This document shows positions 25,652 through 36,204 of a stretch of 46,389 bases of DNA, one piece after another. The DNA is taken from assembly GCA_027009605.1 (NCBI GenBank), contig JALVCY010000056.1, forward strand, positions 1 through 46,389, in the 5' to 3' direction. The notes beneath the pieces were generated by a model. That model had not been told where the DNA came from. It searched no databases and worked only from the letters and a program-made list of their open reading frames with translations. Both the position numbers and the translations under genes were made by a program. The DNA comes from Saprospiraceae bacterium (GTDB lineage Bacteria; Bacteroidota; Bacteroidia; Chitinophagales; Saprospiraceae). How positions within the stretch are numbered: the stretch's first letter is position 1; each line of letters starts with the position of its first letter.

Positions 25652-25942
25652 TAAAGTTTCAATACATCGGTTTATTGGCATTCCGGTTTAGCCGCTAGGT
25701 GATTAGTAAAACTTTGTGGACAGCAATTTCTTATTTGTAAAATCGAATGACGCAGCAGCCTGACCACACGTAAAAAACACTAAGACTACACTAAGAAGCC
25801 TTAGTATAATCTTAGTGCAAAACTAAGTGTCATAAGTGGTAAGGCGCATATAAAAAAGAGTATTTTTACGCAGCCTCCAAATCCCAACGGGATTCGCTAT
25901 GCCGAGCATTTAGAAACCAGATGGGGATTTGCTATAGTCAGA
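25652..25942. other. Spacer with ACTAAG inverted-repeat cluster
   Basis: Five copies of ACTAAG in both orientations lie within 25778-25829. Three are forward (from 25778, 25789 and 25822) and two reversed (near 25799-25805 and 25810-25817). CACTAAGA at 25789-25796 pairs perfectly with TCTTAGTG at 25810-25817. A second small hairpin, AATCCC-AAC-GGGATT, lies at 25880-25894, and GGGATTYGCTAT occurs twice (25889-25900 and 25923-25934). No gene was seen. Confidence 0.5.
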
Positions 25943-28900
25943 TTATTCATTCAATTTCACCATTTTTTTAACCAAGGTCACATCATCTGTTTCAAGGCGA
26001 TAAAAGTAAACACCACGCTCCGGAAATTGCCGTCCATGAAACAGCTCATAATGCGTCCCCGGCGGATAATATTTTTCTCGTTTTTCAACGACTCTACCAT
26101 CCTGCGCAAATAGCGTCAATTTTACATTTTGTGCCTGACTCAATTTGAATCCAATGCTTGTCACATCTACGAATGGATTGGGTTGATTCTGAAAAAGGAC
26201 AACGGATTGAGTCTTGTCTGACTCCAAAAACTCCAACTCCAACCCCAACTCCGCTTGAGTCATTACAAACCCCTTACTTTTCGTTATTTCATCACTTAAT
26301 CTTATTATTTGACTCAATAGCCCGGATTGCTTCGCCTTAAAATGCAGCTCAAATAGGGGCTGATTACTCGCCACCTGACCGATATCGGCGGTAGCCAAAA
26401 GGCCTTCATCTATTTGTGCAAGATTAAAGTTTTCTTCTACTTTCTGCGGGTCACCAACGACGTCTAACACTTCTAACATCTCCGGATCAAACGCTAAGGT
26501 AAATTGATAACTGGTCACAGGCGTTTTTGATGACAACGCCACCGGCACGACATAGTCTTCGCCGGCCACCAACTGAATATCTTCCATCTGAATAAAAGCT
26601 TTTTCATCTAAGCGGTTTTGAAGAGCAGTTGGGGACGCCATCTTCGATAGGGTGTTTACGGTATTATTCAAATCGCCATACTTTAGCCCAATAAAATCAA
26701 CTTGCTCCGGAGCCGACAACAAACTAATTAAGTGCCCATCATAATGAATAGAGAACGGATTATTCATATCCGGAAAAGCCACTCCGGCATCCGCAAAATC
26801 CCAAATAGGTACATCTGAAAAACCGGATATTTTCTCCAGCACTAAGGCCTTTATCGTCGCTACTTCCGGGATATTAATCATGTTGTTATTTCGGACATTG
26901 GCCGCCAAAACTTTGTAGGCATTGGGCAAGTTTTGCCAGCCCATCACATGGTTCAATAGGATTTGTGCGTCATCCATTTCTACTCCATTTTGGTAAGTAT
27001 CATTGAGCTTGGTCAATTTTAGTAAGTAGCTAGACCCTTTCGGTAAATTAAAAGAATAATGCCCATTGGCATCCGTCTTAGTGGCAAAAACATCTAAATC
27101 AGGGTTGCCGGGCGTTGCTTCCACAAGCACTTTCTCTATCCCAACCCCATTATCTAATCTCACAAAGCCTTCCACGGTTGTAGTATTACAGACATTATTT
27201 GCATCATCCAAAGTAATGGTCGTATTACAACTAGACGCATTTCCGGCGGCATCTCTTGCCCAAACTTGCATAGGTGTCACCCCAATATTATCACAATCCA
27301 ATTGTAAGCTTGGGTCGGCTCCAAACACGGGCTGTCCATTCTGCGTCATGGCATACTCCATTCCGGTTATCGAACAATTATCAGACAAGCTAGCTATCAA
27401 ATCTGTAGCCTTAACAGTATATCCCGGACTACCGGACTGCAATTCCAAGCTGGATGTTAGCGGTTTGCACGTAAGTGTAGGCGCTTCACAATCTTCCACC
27501 GTAAAATAACTCTCACAAGTGCTCGTATGTCCACAACCGTCAGTCAGACTCCAAACGATATGATGCTGCCCTTTCGGAATTTGCACCAAATTAATATTTG
27601 CTTGAACTGAATTTGCCCCAATCATTTTTGTAATAGCCGGTGCATTAGCGTCTTGCGACGAAACTGTCATATCATAAGCACCATCATCATCCATATCTAA
27701 TTCATAATAATAAGCAAAGCCAATAGCCGCATTAGAGACAAAGTCATCTTTCGCAAAAACAGACAAACTAACATCTTGTGCACAGGATTGACCTTTTGTG
27801 CAAACATTAACATCGTTACAACTGGCTGTTGGGGCAGCTTCATCAAAAATATCAATTTCTTGGGTATAAGTAAAAACGCCATGATTTTGAGTATTCGCTT
27901 CAACTGTCGGCCCCTCCAAAGTCCCGGAAGGATTAGAAACTATCACCGGGGGATACGACAGATCAAAATCACACCCATTATAGATTTTAAAAGTTCTATA
28001 AATCTTGCCAAAGCACTGCCCCAGCGGTATAAATTTTTCATCGTGGACACTCCAAGATACGACTCCACAGTTACCTGAATAAACAGGTAGAATGGTATCT
28101 GTCACATTATCTGTCCGGTCATCCGGAAATTTAACAGTATAAACGCCGGAGTTCTCCACAATTATGGTTTGACTACAAGTCGAAGAATTCCCGCTCTCAT
28201 CCCATATCGACCAAGATTTTACAATTTGTCCGGACTGGCAAGCATTATTAAATTGACTCCAGTCCACCGTTTCAATGATACTATCAACCGTCCCACAATT
28301 ATCGACCGCCACCACTTCACCATATTCGGTCAAAGAAAAATCAAACTGATGACAATCAACTTGTACATCTGCCGGCGCAAAACAATTCGGTGGATTTAGG
28401 TCTTCTACCTCAACAACCACCTGACACTCGTTCGTATTATTATAACAATCGACCACACGCATCACAACATCCACGTCCTGCCCAATATCCTCGCAACAAA
28501 AAGAAATCGTCGGGCCAAATGACAAATCATCTTCACTGCCCGGACAGCTGGTATTCAATCTTTTAACTTCAAAATGATCAATACAACAATTATCATAAGA
28601 GCCGTCATCAAAGACCGAGGCCGGAGCTATAGATTGAGCTCCATTTAATCCGACTTTGGTAATCTGGTCACAAATAGCCGTAGGAACAATATCATCTTCA
28701 ACAATCAGGTCTATCGAGAGAGTAGTTTGATTGCCACATTCATCACTAACCTGAACAAGCAATCCATCCGGATAAGTTCCAATAGCAATCCCGGGAGACG
28801 GAATAAACCCACCTATACTATTAGCATTAACCAACTCGCCAACCGGAGTCAGGATTTTCATCGTAGAAAGATCCACTCCGGAGCTTCCACCAACTACACT

Positions 28901-29974
28901 TGGATACAATATAAAACCCGTCGAACGACAAACACCTTGCCCCTGCCCGGAGACATTTGCACTGACATGGTATTCGACGGAGCTACCGTTCATAACATAG
29001 CCATTAGATTGGCTCAAATCTAATGTAATACTTGAATTTCCTTCAACAGAAATCACTTGCACATCGGAAAAAGAGTTTAAGGTACATTCATCTAGGATAG
29101 TCCATGTCCTCAATATTTTAAATTCTTCTCCACAGCCCGCCAGCCATTGATCAGTATAACCTACCGAATATTCACAAGTTGCACTTCCTAAACCACTAGG
29201 ATAACCCGAGCCTGTGCTATTTAAAACCGCTTCACTTACCCCGGGATCCACATCAACATCATCTTGTCCATCATTTTCGTCAAGGTCAAAAATACCCGAA
29301 CTTAAGGCTTCGGCATTCAAAATGCTAGTATTAAAATTATACTGTTCAACAGTCCATACAATGTCTTTCGGAAAAACAACCGGTGCTCGTTCAATAGTAA
29401 TCAACTGAGTACAAGGTTCAGAAGCATTACCGTATCCATCATAAGCTTGCCAAGTGCGCGCTAAAACCAGCTGATTATCATCACAAATATTGTCATCTTG
29501 ATAGCTTTCGCCAATAAGTTGAATGGATGTAGTTGACGTACAATTATCCACTGCTGTTGGAGGGGCTACGTCAGTCAATTCGGCTTCACAAGAAACGGTC
29601 ACTGCGGCGTTATCACAATCAATTGCCGGACCCAACAAATCAATAAAATCCACACCACTAGCCGTGCAGTAATTATTATTTGTTGTGTTGGTTACTCTGA
29701 CCTGCCAGAGCCCTTCCAACATACTCACATCAGCAATATTGGTACCCATGGCTTGCCCAAAAGAATTAAAAATCTCAACGGAATAAATAGAATAATCGTC
29801 ATAATTCCCTTGTAAAACATCTTGAGGAGAAAGGACTGCTTGACAATTTTCATTAAAGGCAATCTGATGATTTTGCACACAATTCATTTGTGCGTAAGCA
29901 CCCAACGACCCAAAGAACATCAACAACAAAAAAACTGATGCCTTCATCTGTTTAGTAAATAAAAATTTTCTCAT
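25943..29974 (-). CDS. Large T9SS-exported multidomain surface protein (HYR-like, dockerin-like, cohesin-like)
   Basis: A 1343-aa exported protein. The signal peptide ends near residue 29 (GAYAQ). Residues 30-920 are Cys-rich Ig/HYR-type beta modules with recurrent DNCG/DDGSYDNC and ILRTWTILD motifs. Then follow a carboxypeptidase-regulatory-like domain (about 930-1010, VEGFVRLDNGVGIEKV), a decayed dockerin-like segment (about 1010-1060, AANVRNNNMINIPEV) and a cohesin-like domain (about 1125-1240, YQFTLAFDPEMLEVLDVV). A type A T9SS sorting domain ends it (FQNQPNPFVDVTSIGF to VKKMVKLNE). It is a paralogue of the next gene from about that protein's residue 490 onward. Its own promoter lies at 30085-30114. 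An adhesin or scaffold role is inferred. Confidence 0.88.
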   Translation of the reverse strand: MRKFLFTKQMKASVFLLLMFFGSLGAYAQMNCVQNHQIAFNENCQAVLSPQDVLQGNYDDYSIYSVEIFNSFGQAMGTNIADVSMLEGLWQVRVTNTTNNNYCTASGVDFIDLLGPAIDCDNAAVTVSCEAELTDVAPPTAVDNCTSTTSIQLIGESYQDDNICDDNQLVLARTWQAYDGYGNASEPCTQLITIERAPVVFPKDIVWTVEQYNFNTSILNAEALSSGIFDLDENDGQDDVDVDPGVSEAVLNSTGSGYPSGLGSATCEYSVGYTDQWLAGCGEEFKILRTWTILDECTLNSFSDVQVISVEGNSSITLDLSQSNGYVMNGSSVEYHVSANVSGQGQGVCRSTGFILYPSVVGGSSGVDLSTMKILTPVGELVNANSIGGFIPSPGIAIGTYPDGLLVQVSDECGNQTTLSIDLIVEDDIVPTAICDQITKVGLNGAQSIAPASVFDDGSYDNCCIDHFEVKRLNTSCPGSEDDLSFGPTISFCCEDIGQDVDVVMRVVDCYNNTNECQVVVEVEDLNPPNCFAPADVQVDCHQFDFSLTEYGEVVAVDNCGTVDSIIETVDWSQFNNACQSGQIVKSWSIWDESGNSSTCSQTIIVENSGVYTVKFPDDRTDNVTDTILPVYSGNCGVVSWSVHDEKFIPLGQCFGKIYRTFKIYNGCDFDLSYPPVIVSNPSGTLEGPTVEANTQNHGVFTYTQEIDIFDEAAPTASCNDVNVCTKGQSCAQDVSLSVFAKDDFVSNAAIGFAYYYELDMDDDGAYDMTVSSQDANAPAITKMIGANSVQANINLVQIPKGQHHIVWSLTDGCGHTSTCESYFTVEDCEAPTLTCKPLTSSLELQSGSPGYTVKATDLIASLSDNCSITGMEYAMTQNGQPVFGADPSLQLDCDNIGVTPMQVWARDAAGNASSCNTTITLDDANNVCNTTTVEGFVRLDNGVGIEKVLVEATPGNPDLDVFATKTDANGHYSFNLPKGSSYLLKLTKLNDTYQNGVEMDDAQILLNHVMGWQNLPNAYKVLAANVRNNNMINIPEVATIKALVLEKISGFSDVPIWDFADAGVAFPDMNNPFSIHYDGHLISLLSAPEQVDFIGLKYGDLNNTVNTLSKMASPTALQNRLDEKAFIQMEDIQLVAGEDYVVPVALSSKTPVTSYQFTLAFDPEMLEVLDVVGDPQKVEENFNLAQIDEGLLATADIGQVASNQPLFELHFKAKQSGLLSQIIRLSDEITKSKGFVMTQAELGLELEFLESDKTQSVVLFQNQPNPFVDVTSIGFKLSQAQNVKLTLFAQDGRVVEKREKYYPPGTHYELFHGRQFPERGVYFYRLETDDVTLVKKMVKLNE

Positions 29975-30263
29975 AATAATCTGATAGTTAGCAATTAGTT
30001 AGGCTCTTATCCAGTCCGAACTAATTTAATATTAAAAATATTGCAACTACCAAAATACAAATGACATGCCAACACACCAGTTAGCAAACTTAACAATACC
30101 CCCACGTCAACAAACAATAATCTTACGTAAAAACAGACATAAAACAAGCTTATTCTTACTTACAAACTCATTGACCACTAACCATTTACACCCTCTAAAC
30201 TAAAAATCAAACAGGTATAAAACCGGCATCTTGTCACACCGAAATATAGAGACTTACGGACAT
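29975..30263 (-). promoter_or_regulatory. Spacer and promoter of the 1343-aa surface protein gene
   Basis: On the minus strand TTTG (30111-30114), an 18-bp spacer and TAAGTTTG (30085-30092) match the Bacteroidota promoter consensus well. Transcription would start near 30078, giving a UTR of about 100 nt. The remainder of the AT-rich spacer shows nothing else I can support. The upstream transcription unit ends in the terminator at 30264-30298. Confidence 0.6.
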
Positions 30264-30298
30264 AAAAAAGCCCCCCTTCAGTTACCTGAAGAGAGGCC
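30264..30298 (-). terminator. Terminator of the 1939-aa surface protein unit
   Basis: Arms CTTCAG (30276-30281) and CTGAAG (30286-30291) extended by G/C pairs around a TTAC loop; on the minus strand the stem is followed by TTTTTTATG. It lies 58 bp past the stop of the 1939-aa gene and separates it from the downstream paralogue. Confidence 0.85.
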
Positions 30299-30355
30299 AT
30301 CCCAAAAACCGATTTCATTATAAATCTTGAAAACGGGTTTTAGTATCAGGAGTGA

Positions 30356-33300
30356 TTATTCCATGATAATCATCTTTCTGATTGCAGAGTTAGAAGCAGT
30401 TTCTAACTTGTAGTAAAGAACTCCAACAGCATTCAAATCGCTCTTCGCAATAGATACAGTGCTCATACCTTTAGCATAATCACCTTTAACTGTCTTCAAT
30501 GTTCTACCACTAGCATCATAAACTGTCAATGTAGCAGAAGTAGCTTCAGGCAAGTAGAACTTAATGTCAGTGCTATTGCTGAATGGGTTAGGCTCGTTTT
30601 GGAACAATGTGAATTGGTCCACAACTTTTCCATCAAACGCTAACTTAACCTCTTGCTTCAATTCATCAGTATCAAATGCCATTGCACCAGTAATATGACC
30701 ATCAATGCTCAATACTTCACTCAAACGAACATCTTCTGTAGCACGCAATGTAACAGTAAAGACATCTCCACTGTGTGCGTTACCATTCCAACTTGTAGTC
30801 AATGCATCATTGTGTAATGCGAAGTTGTTGTCAAAAGAAACATCTTTTCCTGTAACATCAACAAACTCAAGAGAACCGATATTCAAAGTGAACTGATATG
30901 CAGCGATATCACTTCTATTAGCGTGTAAAGTAACTTGTACTTCTTCACCGGCATTAATCATTCTGTCAGTAGTATTCAATACAAACTCACCATAAGTACG
31001 ATCATCAACAGATGCGTAAGCATTAGGTGTAGCGTCACCAGTTACATCACCCATCTTCACTCCGATGAAGTCAGCATTAGTAACACCAGGTTGTGTCAAA
31101 TTAGCTACGTCAATGATTTCAGGACAAGTACCTGCATTCGCATCACAAGAAGCTTCATAGAACTTCCAAGAAGGAACGTTAGGGAAAGAAGTAATCTTAC
31201 CTAATGTCAAGCTACGAATGATAACCAAATCTTGTACATCCACAGTACCACTGTTATTCACGTCAGCAGCAAGCTTTTGATAAGGAGAAGTAAACTCATT
31301 ACCTAAGATAGCTTGATAAATGCGCAACAAGTCAAGTACATTAACACCATTAGCATCATTACCATCCTTCGCAGGAGTAATTGTGTAATTGCCATTCAAT
31401 GGAAGACCGGTGAAAGCATACTCACCGGATGCAGGTGTAGTAATAGCAGCAGCAGGTACACTTCCACTTGCATCAGCAACAGATACAGTAGCATTTTGGA
31501 CACCGGCATCAGCAGATGTAGTCAAAGCACCGGAAATTGGAGCACCCGGAGTACAAACAAACGCGTTATCTTCAATAACAACATAAGTAGTCGTGAAGTC
31601 CCAGTTACCTGCGTTATCACCAACCCAAATCTCAACGTTATTAGTACCCAAGTCAGCACATGTGTAAGTTACACTTGTAGTAGAAGGTACACCGGTACCT
31701 TGTCCAACCTTACGGATACGAATCTTCAACTCATTATCAGGAGTACAGTTATCACCAACTGAAGGATCCCATCCACATACATTTGGAGCAGCCAAACCAC
31801 AGTTAGCAGGATCTCCAGGCCAGATAGTAACCATACCATTTGCAACGTTCATCAAGTTAACAGCAATACCATTATCCACTAAGATAGTAGGCTTCTTACA
31901 GTCCTTAACAGTAAATAGATATTCACAAACTGAAGTATTACCACAGTTATCAGTCACTCTCCACTTGATCTTATGAGTTCCGTAAGGAGTACCGTTCATG
32001 TGAATACTTGCAGCAGCATTAGTTCCATCTTTAGAAACTGAAATATCAAAAGCACCAAGGTCATCATCATTCATAACATCCTCCATGGTTCCATCACCAT
32101 CCATATCTCTGTAAAGAGTATAAGAGAAGGTTAGATTATCCTTAGAACAATCATCAGTAGCAGTAGCAGTCAAATCAACAATACCAGAACAGTTAGTTGA
32201 GTAATCACATACTTCAACAGGAGATGCAGGACACTCAATAGTTGGTGCATCATTATCAAACGCAGTGATAATCTGAGTATATGTGAAGTAACCGTGGTTG
32301 GTTGGATTTGCTTGGACTGTAGGCCCAGCAGCTGTATAAGATGGATTATTCACCGCTACAGGAGTATAGCTTAGGTCAAAATCACACCAGTCATAAATTG
32401 TCCAGTGACGTAAAATACCGTAACAAGCTCCAGGAGTCGGATTGTAAACCATGTTTTCATCAGTATAACTATATCCGGCCAATTCACAATCTTTGTCAAT
32501 GAATGTTGGATACAAAGTATCGAACAATGCATTACAAGCAGAGCTCTCTTGGTCATTAGGGAACTTAACTTTGAAGTTCTCAACATAGTTTACAGTAATC
32601 TTCTGAGTACAAGTCTTAGTTTGTCCTGCACCGTCAGTTACTGTCCAAGTACGTCTAATTGGGTGATTAATACCAGTCGTATTAGTAGCATTACACTGAT
32701 CTACGCTGCCGGAAATAACCGGACCGGTAATAGTATAAGAACAGTTATCAGCACCAGTCGCTGTACCATAAGGCCAGAATGTTGGGTCAAACTCATTACA
32801 GTCAACTACAACATCAGCAGGAGCAAAACACTGTGGTCCTTGCTTATCTTCAACTAATACATCAACCATACACTCACCATAGTTACCATATACGTCATAA
32901 GCACGTACCACAACAGTGTGTGTGTTATTAGTGCCTGTTGTGATATCATCACAGCAGAAAGTAACATATTCACCTTGGTCATATACATCGTCAAATGTAG
33001 TATTACCATTGATACCACAATTATCAGTCATTCTTCTGATTTCGAAGTGGTCAATTCCACAGTTATCATAAGAACCATCATCAGGTACACCGGCAGGAAG
33101 TTGTGCAAGACCATTACTAGTCAAAGAAACCTTAGTGATTTGATCACACAACATTACAGGAGGTATATCATCCTTAATGATTAAAGTGATTTTCACTTCT
33201 TTAATGTTTCCACAATTGTCAACAATCTTATAAGTCAAACCATCAGTGTAAACACCAACTGTCAAACCAGGAGCAGGAATAAATCCACCATTAGCAGTCA

Positions 33301-36175
33301 AATTAGTCACAGGACCAACTGGAGTAATGATAGACAAAGTACTCATGTCAACACCAGAACAATTGTCAGCAAAAGCAGGTGTAGGAATGTACTCAGTAGA
33401 AGTACAAGCTACAGGATGATTTGCGTAATTATTCGCACTCAAAGTCAAAGTGATGTCACCAGCTGCATTAGTTTCAAAAGCACCCAAGTTAGTAAAGTCC
33501 ATAGTTGGAGCTTCAATATCATCAACCAAGATAATTTGGTCATGAGTCTGAACGGTATTCTGACATAGATTGATAACAGTCCAAGTTCTTAGAATCTTGA
33601 ATGTACCAGGTCCACAGTGATTAAACTGTTGATCAGTGTGCTCTACATTGTACTTACAGTATGTACCCTGCCATCCGGTAGGAATACCAGAACCAGTGTT
33701 ACTCAATACGTAATTGCCAGTAGCAGGATTCACATCAATATCATTTTGATTATCGGCTGTATCCCAATCAGATATAGCTCCATTAAGCTCAGTAGCCTCA
33801 ATAATATTATTGTGTGCAGCATACTGGTCACAAGTCCAAGTAATATCACTTGGGAACTCAACTTGAGGCTGAGTAATGGTGATAGTTTGTGTACAAGGAG
33901 CAGACTGCATACCATTGTGATCTACTGCAATCCAAGTTCTTTCTAGAACCATCTTGCCATCATCACACATAGCATCATCAGTGTAAGTTTCAGAAATCAT
34001 TTGCTCAGAAGGATTAGGATCACAGTTGTCTGTTCCTACCGGATTAGGCTGTGCATCCAAATCAATAGTACAATCTACATCAATAGTAGAAGACGTGTAC
34101 ATAACAGGGCTAGAAATGGTAATTTCATATCCACCGGTTGCATTAAATGTAGTGTTAGTAGCGACTAAAGTATAAGTACCTGCTGCCAAAGTAACAGTCA
34201 TCTCAGAAGTCAATCCAGGACCACCATCATCATCACCATCTACATAGTTTCCACAATCCGTTGGATTAAAAGCACCGGAGAACAAAGCAAACAATGGATC
34301 ATTAGCGAATCCACTCAATGCTGGGAAAGTCATATTGAAAGTGTAAGACCCAGGAGTCGTCACATCAAATGTGTAAGTGTCATAAGGTTGGTTAGTACCT
34401 AACCAAGTACCATTATTACCCGCACCGGCATCAATCCAACAAGCTTGACCTGAAGGAGAGAAAGTGTTATCCGTAGCAGGATCTAAAGAACCATTAAAAC
34501 CTTTTACAGGTAGTGTCAAATCACAAGAAATCGTTGGTGCCATCTTATCAGCAAATGTGATGCCTTGTGCCCAACAACTATTACTTGGAGAAACACTTGT
34601 ATCTGTAACCATCACTGTCCATGTAGAACCAGTCATACTACCATCAGCAACATTACCTAAAGGTGTTCCTGTGTTAGATAAAATGTTTACAACATAATTA
34701 TCAAAACAAGAATAGTTATCACCTTGTAAGATATCAGCAGCAGTCAATGTAGCAGAACAATTCTCATCCAAAGTAATTTGGTGATTCTGTACACAATTCA
34801 ATTGGTTGATAAAACCAGGATTAGGATTAACGATAACTGGGAAAGTACAACTTTCAGCTGTTGTTCCGTTTGGCGCTATCAAATCATAACCGGCAGTATA
34901 AGTACCTTCCGCTAACTCATCACCCAATGCAGGCGTACCTGGTTGTGCAACGATAGAGTAAGTATTTACTTGATCTGGAGCCTGTAATACCATATTCGTG
35001 ATATCAACAGAACCGGCACCAAACAAGCCATCTTGAGTATAAATCATAAAGCTAAACAAATCACCGGCTTGTACTTGAACGGAAGCAGTACCAGTCTGTG
35101 CACCAACACCATCTTGTGTCAACTGTGTAATTCCACCTTGGATTGCTCCTAAAGTTAGGAAAGTATTAGACGCATCAAAGAAGTATCCAAATGGATCCCA
35201 AGTAGCACTAATATCGTCGGTAGTATAAGACCAATCAAAAGTAAGCGTACCATCAAATGGAATTACATACTCTGCATAAGTAGCAAATAATAATGCAGGG
35301 TCACAAGTTGCAGCCAAATCAATAGATGACATAGTCAATGTAGCTGGGTTTCCAGAAAAATCGACACAATTTGTATTCGCTGTTGTAGCATTAGCTTCTG
35401 CAAAAGGACCGGTAAAGTCAGCAGCAGATGGACCAGGAACTACAGTTGGAGGGCAAGAGCCGACCATATTCACTGTAAAATCAGCCAATACATTACACTC
35501 ACCTGAACCCAATGTATAATTCACAGAAGGAGGACAAGACAAGTTACATGTAGGCCCGCCTGGAGCAGCAGGTGTGTTGGCATTCACCACTACATTATCA
35601 ACAACAACACCCCAAGACCAAGAGCCTCCTGTATCATCGTGTACAAAACGAACTTGGAAATCTGCATTGGTATAAGCAGAAATATCCAAATCCAAATTCC
35701 CGTGCTCATCAGCAGTTGCTGTATAAAGCGCATTCCATGCCGCACCATCGTAGGCTTCCACTCTAAATTCAGAAGATAAGGAGTTAAAGTCATACTGAAG
35801 GGTCAAATTAATACCACCAGCACTCAAATCCATTACAGGAGTGGTAATGATTCCTTGACCATCAAATCCACTAGTAGCGTTGTCGTCATTAATTACGGCA
35901 GCTCCGGTTGTAAAGTCAGTCTCATCTCCATCCATAAAAAACCCGACATAAGTGCCAGGAGCCTGCATATCACAAGAGAAACTAAACAAAGCTGCAGCAT
36001 CACATGCACCGATACCGTCATTACCGACGCCATCACTAGGATCAGTTTCTACCGTGGAAACAGTCCAACCGGCAGGTAGTGCAAAACCATCAAAGCTCTC
36101 ATTAAGAACTTCAACTTGTCCAAAGAGCGCACTCGTGGACACGGCCAAAATGAAAAATAATAATATTCTTTTCAT
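30356..36175 (-). CDS. Giant T9SS-exported surface protein with dockerin-like and cohesin-like modules
   Basis: A 1939-aa exported protein. Signal peptide 1-19 (cleaved at ALFGQ). Residues 22-205 are a jelly-roll choice-of-anchor J type domain (LNESFDGFALPAGWTVS). A second beta module covers about 215-420, a pre-peptidase-like domain about 555-695, and Cys-rich HYR-type modules continue to about 1560. A dockerin-like pair of calcium loops lies at about 1600-1655 (DANGVNVLDLL and DVNNSGTVDVQDLVII), followed by a cohesin-like domain (about 1725-1845) and a type A T9SS sorting domain (FQNEPNPFSNSTDIKF to IRKMIIME). Arg is mostly AGA or CGT and Gly/Ala codons end in T or A, unlike its paralogue, suggesting high expression. 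It lies 29 bp downstream of the 127-aa gene. Confidence 0.9.
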   Translation of the reverse strand: MKRILLFFILAVSTSALFGQVEVLNESFDGFALPAGWTVSTVETDPSDGVGNDGIGACDAAALFSFSCDMQAPGTYVGFFMDGDETDFTTGAAVINDDNATSGFDGQGIITTPVMDLSAGGINLTLQYDFNSLSSEFRVEAYDGAAWNALYTATADEHGNLDLDISAYTNADFQVRFVHDDTGGSWSWGVVVDNVVVNANTPAAPGGPTCNLSCPPSVNYTLGSGECNVLADFTVNMVGSCPPTVVPGPSAADFTGPFAEANATTANTNCVDFSGNPATLTMSSIDLAATCDPALLFATYAEYVIPFDGTLTFDWSYTTDDISATWDPFGYFFDASNTFLTLGAIQGGITQLTQDGVGAQTGTASVQVQAGDLFSFMIYTQDGLFGAGSVDITNMVLQAPDQVNTYSIVAQPGTPALGDELAEGTYTAGYDLIAPNGTTAESCTFPVIVNPNPGFINQLNCVQNHQITLDENCSATLTAADILQGDNYSCFDNYVVNILSNTGTPLGNVADGSMTGSTWTVMVTDTSVSPSNSCWAQGITFADKMAPTISCDLTLPVKGFNGSLDPATDNTFSPSGQACWIDAGAGNNGTWLGTNQPYDTYTFDVTTPGSYTFNMTFPALSGFANDPLFALFSGAFNPTDCGNYVDGDDDGGPGLTSEMTVTLAAGTYTLVATNTTFNATGGYEITISSPVMYTSSTIDVDCTIDLDAQPNPVGTDNCDPNPSEQMISETYTDDAMCDDGKMVLERTWIAVDHNGMQSAPCTQTITITQPQVEFPSDITWTCDQYAAHNNIIEATELNGAISDWDTADNQNDIDVNPATGNYVLSNTGSGIPTGWQGTYCKYNVEHTDQQFNHCGPGTFKILRTWTVINLCQNTVQTHDQIILVDDIEAPTMDFTNLGAFETNAAGDITLTLSANNYANHPVACTSTEYIPTPAFADNCSGVDMSTLSIITPVGPVTNLTANGGFIPAPGLTVGVYTDGLTYKIVDNCGNIKEVKITLIIKDDIPPVMLCDQITKVSLTSNGLAQLPAGVPDDGSYDNCGIDHFEIRRMTDNCGINGNTTFDDVYDQGEYVTFCCDDITTGTNNTHTVVVRAYDVYGNYGECMVDVLVEDKQGPQCFAPADVVVDCNEFDPTFWPYGTATGADNCSYTITGPVISGSVDQCNATNTTGINHPIRRTWTVTDGAGQTKTCTQKITVNYVENFKVKFPNDQESSACNALFDTLYPTFIDKDCELAGYSYTDENMVYNPTPGACYGILRHWTIYDWCDFDLSYTPVAVNNPSYTAAGPTVQANPTNHGYFTYTQIITAFDNDAPTIECPASPVEVCDYSTNCSGIVDLTATATDDCSKDNLTFSYTLYRDMDGDGTMEDVMNDDDLGAFDISVSKDGTNAAASIHMNGTPYGTHKIKWRVTDNCGNTSVCEYLFTVKDCKKPTILVDNGIAVNLMNVANGMVTIWPGDPANCGLAAPNVCGWDPSVGDNCTPDNELKIRIRKVGQGTGVPSTTSVTYTCADLGTNNVEIWVGDNAGNWDFTTTYVVIEDNAFVCTPGAPISGALTTSADAGVQNATVSVADASGSVPAAAITTPASGEYAFTGLPLNGNYTITPAKDGNDANGVNVLDLLRIYQAILGNEFTSPYQKLAADVNNSGTVDVQDLVIIRSLTLGKITSFPNVPSWKFYEASCDANAGTCPEIIDVANLTQPGVTNADFIGVKMGDVTGDATPNAYASVDDRTYGEFVLNTTDRMINAGEEVQVTLHANRSDIAAYQFTLNIGSLEFVDVTGKDVSFDNNFALHNDALTTSWNGNAHSGDVFTVTLRATEDVRLSEVLSIDGHITGAMAFDTDELKQEVKLAFDGKVVDQFTLFQNEPNPFSNSTDIKFYLPEATSATLTVYDASGRTLKTVKGDYAKGMSTVSIAKSDLNAVGVLYYKLETASNSAIRKMIIME

Positions 36176-36204
36176 AGGATTAAAAATTTTTGCGTTAGAA
36201 AATC

